7,090 nt of DNA. Source: Bacillota bacterium (lineage in GTDB: Bacteria > Bacillota > Dethiobacteria > DTU022). The translations under genes were made by a program, and so were the position numbers. Below the pieces are notes generated by a model. That model did no database searches and was not told where the DNA came from. It saw only the letters and a list, made by a program, of their open reading frames with translations. Positions 6,390-7,090 of this stretch are shown here, in pieces. Position 1 is the stretch's first letter. Each line of letters starts with the position of its first letter. Location of the stretch: positions 1-7,090 of the forward strand of contig JAAZIE010000086.1 of the NCBI GenBank assembly GCA_012510305.1. The letters run 5' to 3'.

Positions 6390-7090
6390 TCACCCGCCGT
6401 TTTGTTCGCGGGCTACAAATTGCATAAACGCTTCCTTGTTTTCTGCCGGCGTAGTCGTGGGCCGCCCCAGGTCCGCGCGGGAACCCTTCGCCACCGCAAT
6501 CTCCAGCAGCGCCGGCCCCGCAGAAGAGTTGAGCTCATCCAGCCCCATTTCGGCCACCACCCTGCTCGAGGCGGTCAGCGCCACCCGGTAGCCGCAGGCC
6601 CGGGCCACCGCCGGAACATCCATTTCCCCGGCCGCCGTAGGCTGCCCCCCCACCGAATCGTGGGCCCCGTTGTTCAGGATAATGTGCTTTAAATTTTCCG
6701 GAGAGCGCGCCCCGATCACGGCAAGACCGCCCAAATGCATCACCAGGGCTCCATCACCGTCAAGACAGTAAACCGGCCGTCGCGGCCTGGCCAGGGCCAC
6801 CCCCAGGGCGATCTGCGAGGCATGGCCCATCGAACCCACCGTGAGAAAATCGCGCCGGTGCCCCTGCTCCAGGCGAGCCCGGTACTCAAATACCTCCCGC
6901 GAAGCCCCCCCGGTGGTGGAAACAACCACGGCGGCGGGATCTATCCGGGAAAGGACCAGCGCCACCGCCTCTTCCCGGCTCATCTGGCCGGTGGAAAGAG
7001 AACTGCCCCGGGTGGCGTAGGGCTCAAAAGTCCCCCGGCGCACCACCAGGGCGTAAGGCTCGCGGCGCTCCTTTAAATGAGCCACCGCCC
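6390..7090 (-). CDS. aepY: Phosphonopyruvate decarboxylase, C-terminal part (5' end off window)
   Basis: The open frame continues past the right edge; about 233 residues of a protein usually near 375 are present, so the N-terminal pyrimidine-binding domain is mostly missing. The enzyme (also called Ppd) uses thiamine diphosphate and Mg to turn phosphonopyruvate into phosphonoacetaldehyde, the step that drives phosphonate synthesis forward after PEP mutase. Counting from GTG at 7085, VSTTGGASRE (55-64) and VGSMGHASQIALG (83-95) are family signatures. GDGALVMH begins at 110 and LNN ends at 139, forming the G-D-G...N-N cofactor motif, followed by AHDSVGGQPT (141-150), typical of this enzyme and the related sulfopyruvate decarboxylase. 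The GTG at 7085 is an internal Val. The downstream cytidylyltransferase favours the phosphonate over the sulfonate reading. PEP mutase is expected just upstream, outside the window. Confidence 0.92.
   Translation of the reverse strand, partial: AVAHLKERREPYALVVRRGTFEPYATRGSSLSTGQMSREEAVALVLSRIDPAAVVVSTTGGASREVFEYRARLEQGHRRDFLTVGSMGHASQIALGVALARPRRPVYCLDGDGALVMHLGGLAVIGARSPENLKHIILNNGAHDSVGGQPTAAGEMDVPAVARACGYRVALTASSRVVAEMGLDELNSSAGPALLEIAVAKGSRADLGRPTTTPAENKEAFMQFVAREQNGG

Noticed and set aside
5586..6692. A 368-codon plus-strand open frame opposite the cytidylyltransferase and decarboxylase genes
   Set aside because: It is fully antisense to two genes with clear family motifs, is rich in Pro, Gln, His and Arg typical of reverse-strand reading of GC-rich DNA, and has no recognisable domain.

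Overview
The window is a GC-rich bacterial segment in which every gene I can support lies on the minus strand, so transcription runs from high to low coordinates. Strong GGAGG-type ribosome binding sites, GTG and TTG starts, and the family of the leftmost gene (a seven-helix sensor type I associate with Clostridia) suggest a Gram-positive anaerobe of the Firmicutes/Clostridia kind. This is an inference from style, not a proven taxonomy.

Region 7090-2203 is a compact six-gene run: phosphonopyruvate decarboxylase (cut by the right edge), a LicC/PntC-type cytidylyltransferase, a CDP-alcohol phosphotransferase-like membrane protein, a LicD-family transferase, a DegT/DnrJ-type PLP aminotransferase, and a PglC-type sugar-1-phosphate transferase. 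The genes are separated by 18 and 16 bases, overlap by 31, are separated by 54 bases, and overlap by 4 (ATGA), so they look like one operon. The coherent reading is a phosphonate tailoring pathway. Phosphonopyruvate is decarboxylated to phosphonoacetaldehyde, this is converted to 2-aminoethylphosphonate (AEP) or a related compound, activated with CTP, and transferred to a glycan or lipid at the membrane. The last two genes probably make and load the first amino sugar of that glycan on a polyprenyl phosphate. The PEP mutase that should precede the decarboxylase would lie beyond the right edge. No standard class-V AEP transaminase is visible here.

Region 2202-1953 is a 250-base gap with a well-formed sigma-A-like promoter on the minus strand, a weak terminator-like hairpin just upstream of it, and an approximately 100-base leader.

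Region 1952-1 is a single open frame of 650 codons that has no stop before the left edge. It encodes a lipobox signal peptide, an extracytoplasmic domain resembling a type-2 ABC solute-binding protein, seven membrane helices, and a short PAS-like and coiled-coil cytoplasmic part. This looks like a ligand-sensing receptor, possibly a histidine kinase or a stand-alone sensor. Its output domain is off the window. No mobile elements, RNA genes or CRISPR arrays were seen.
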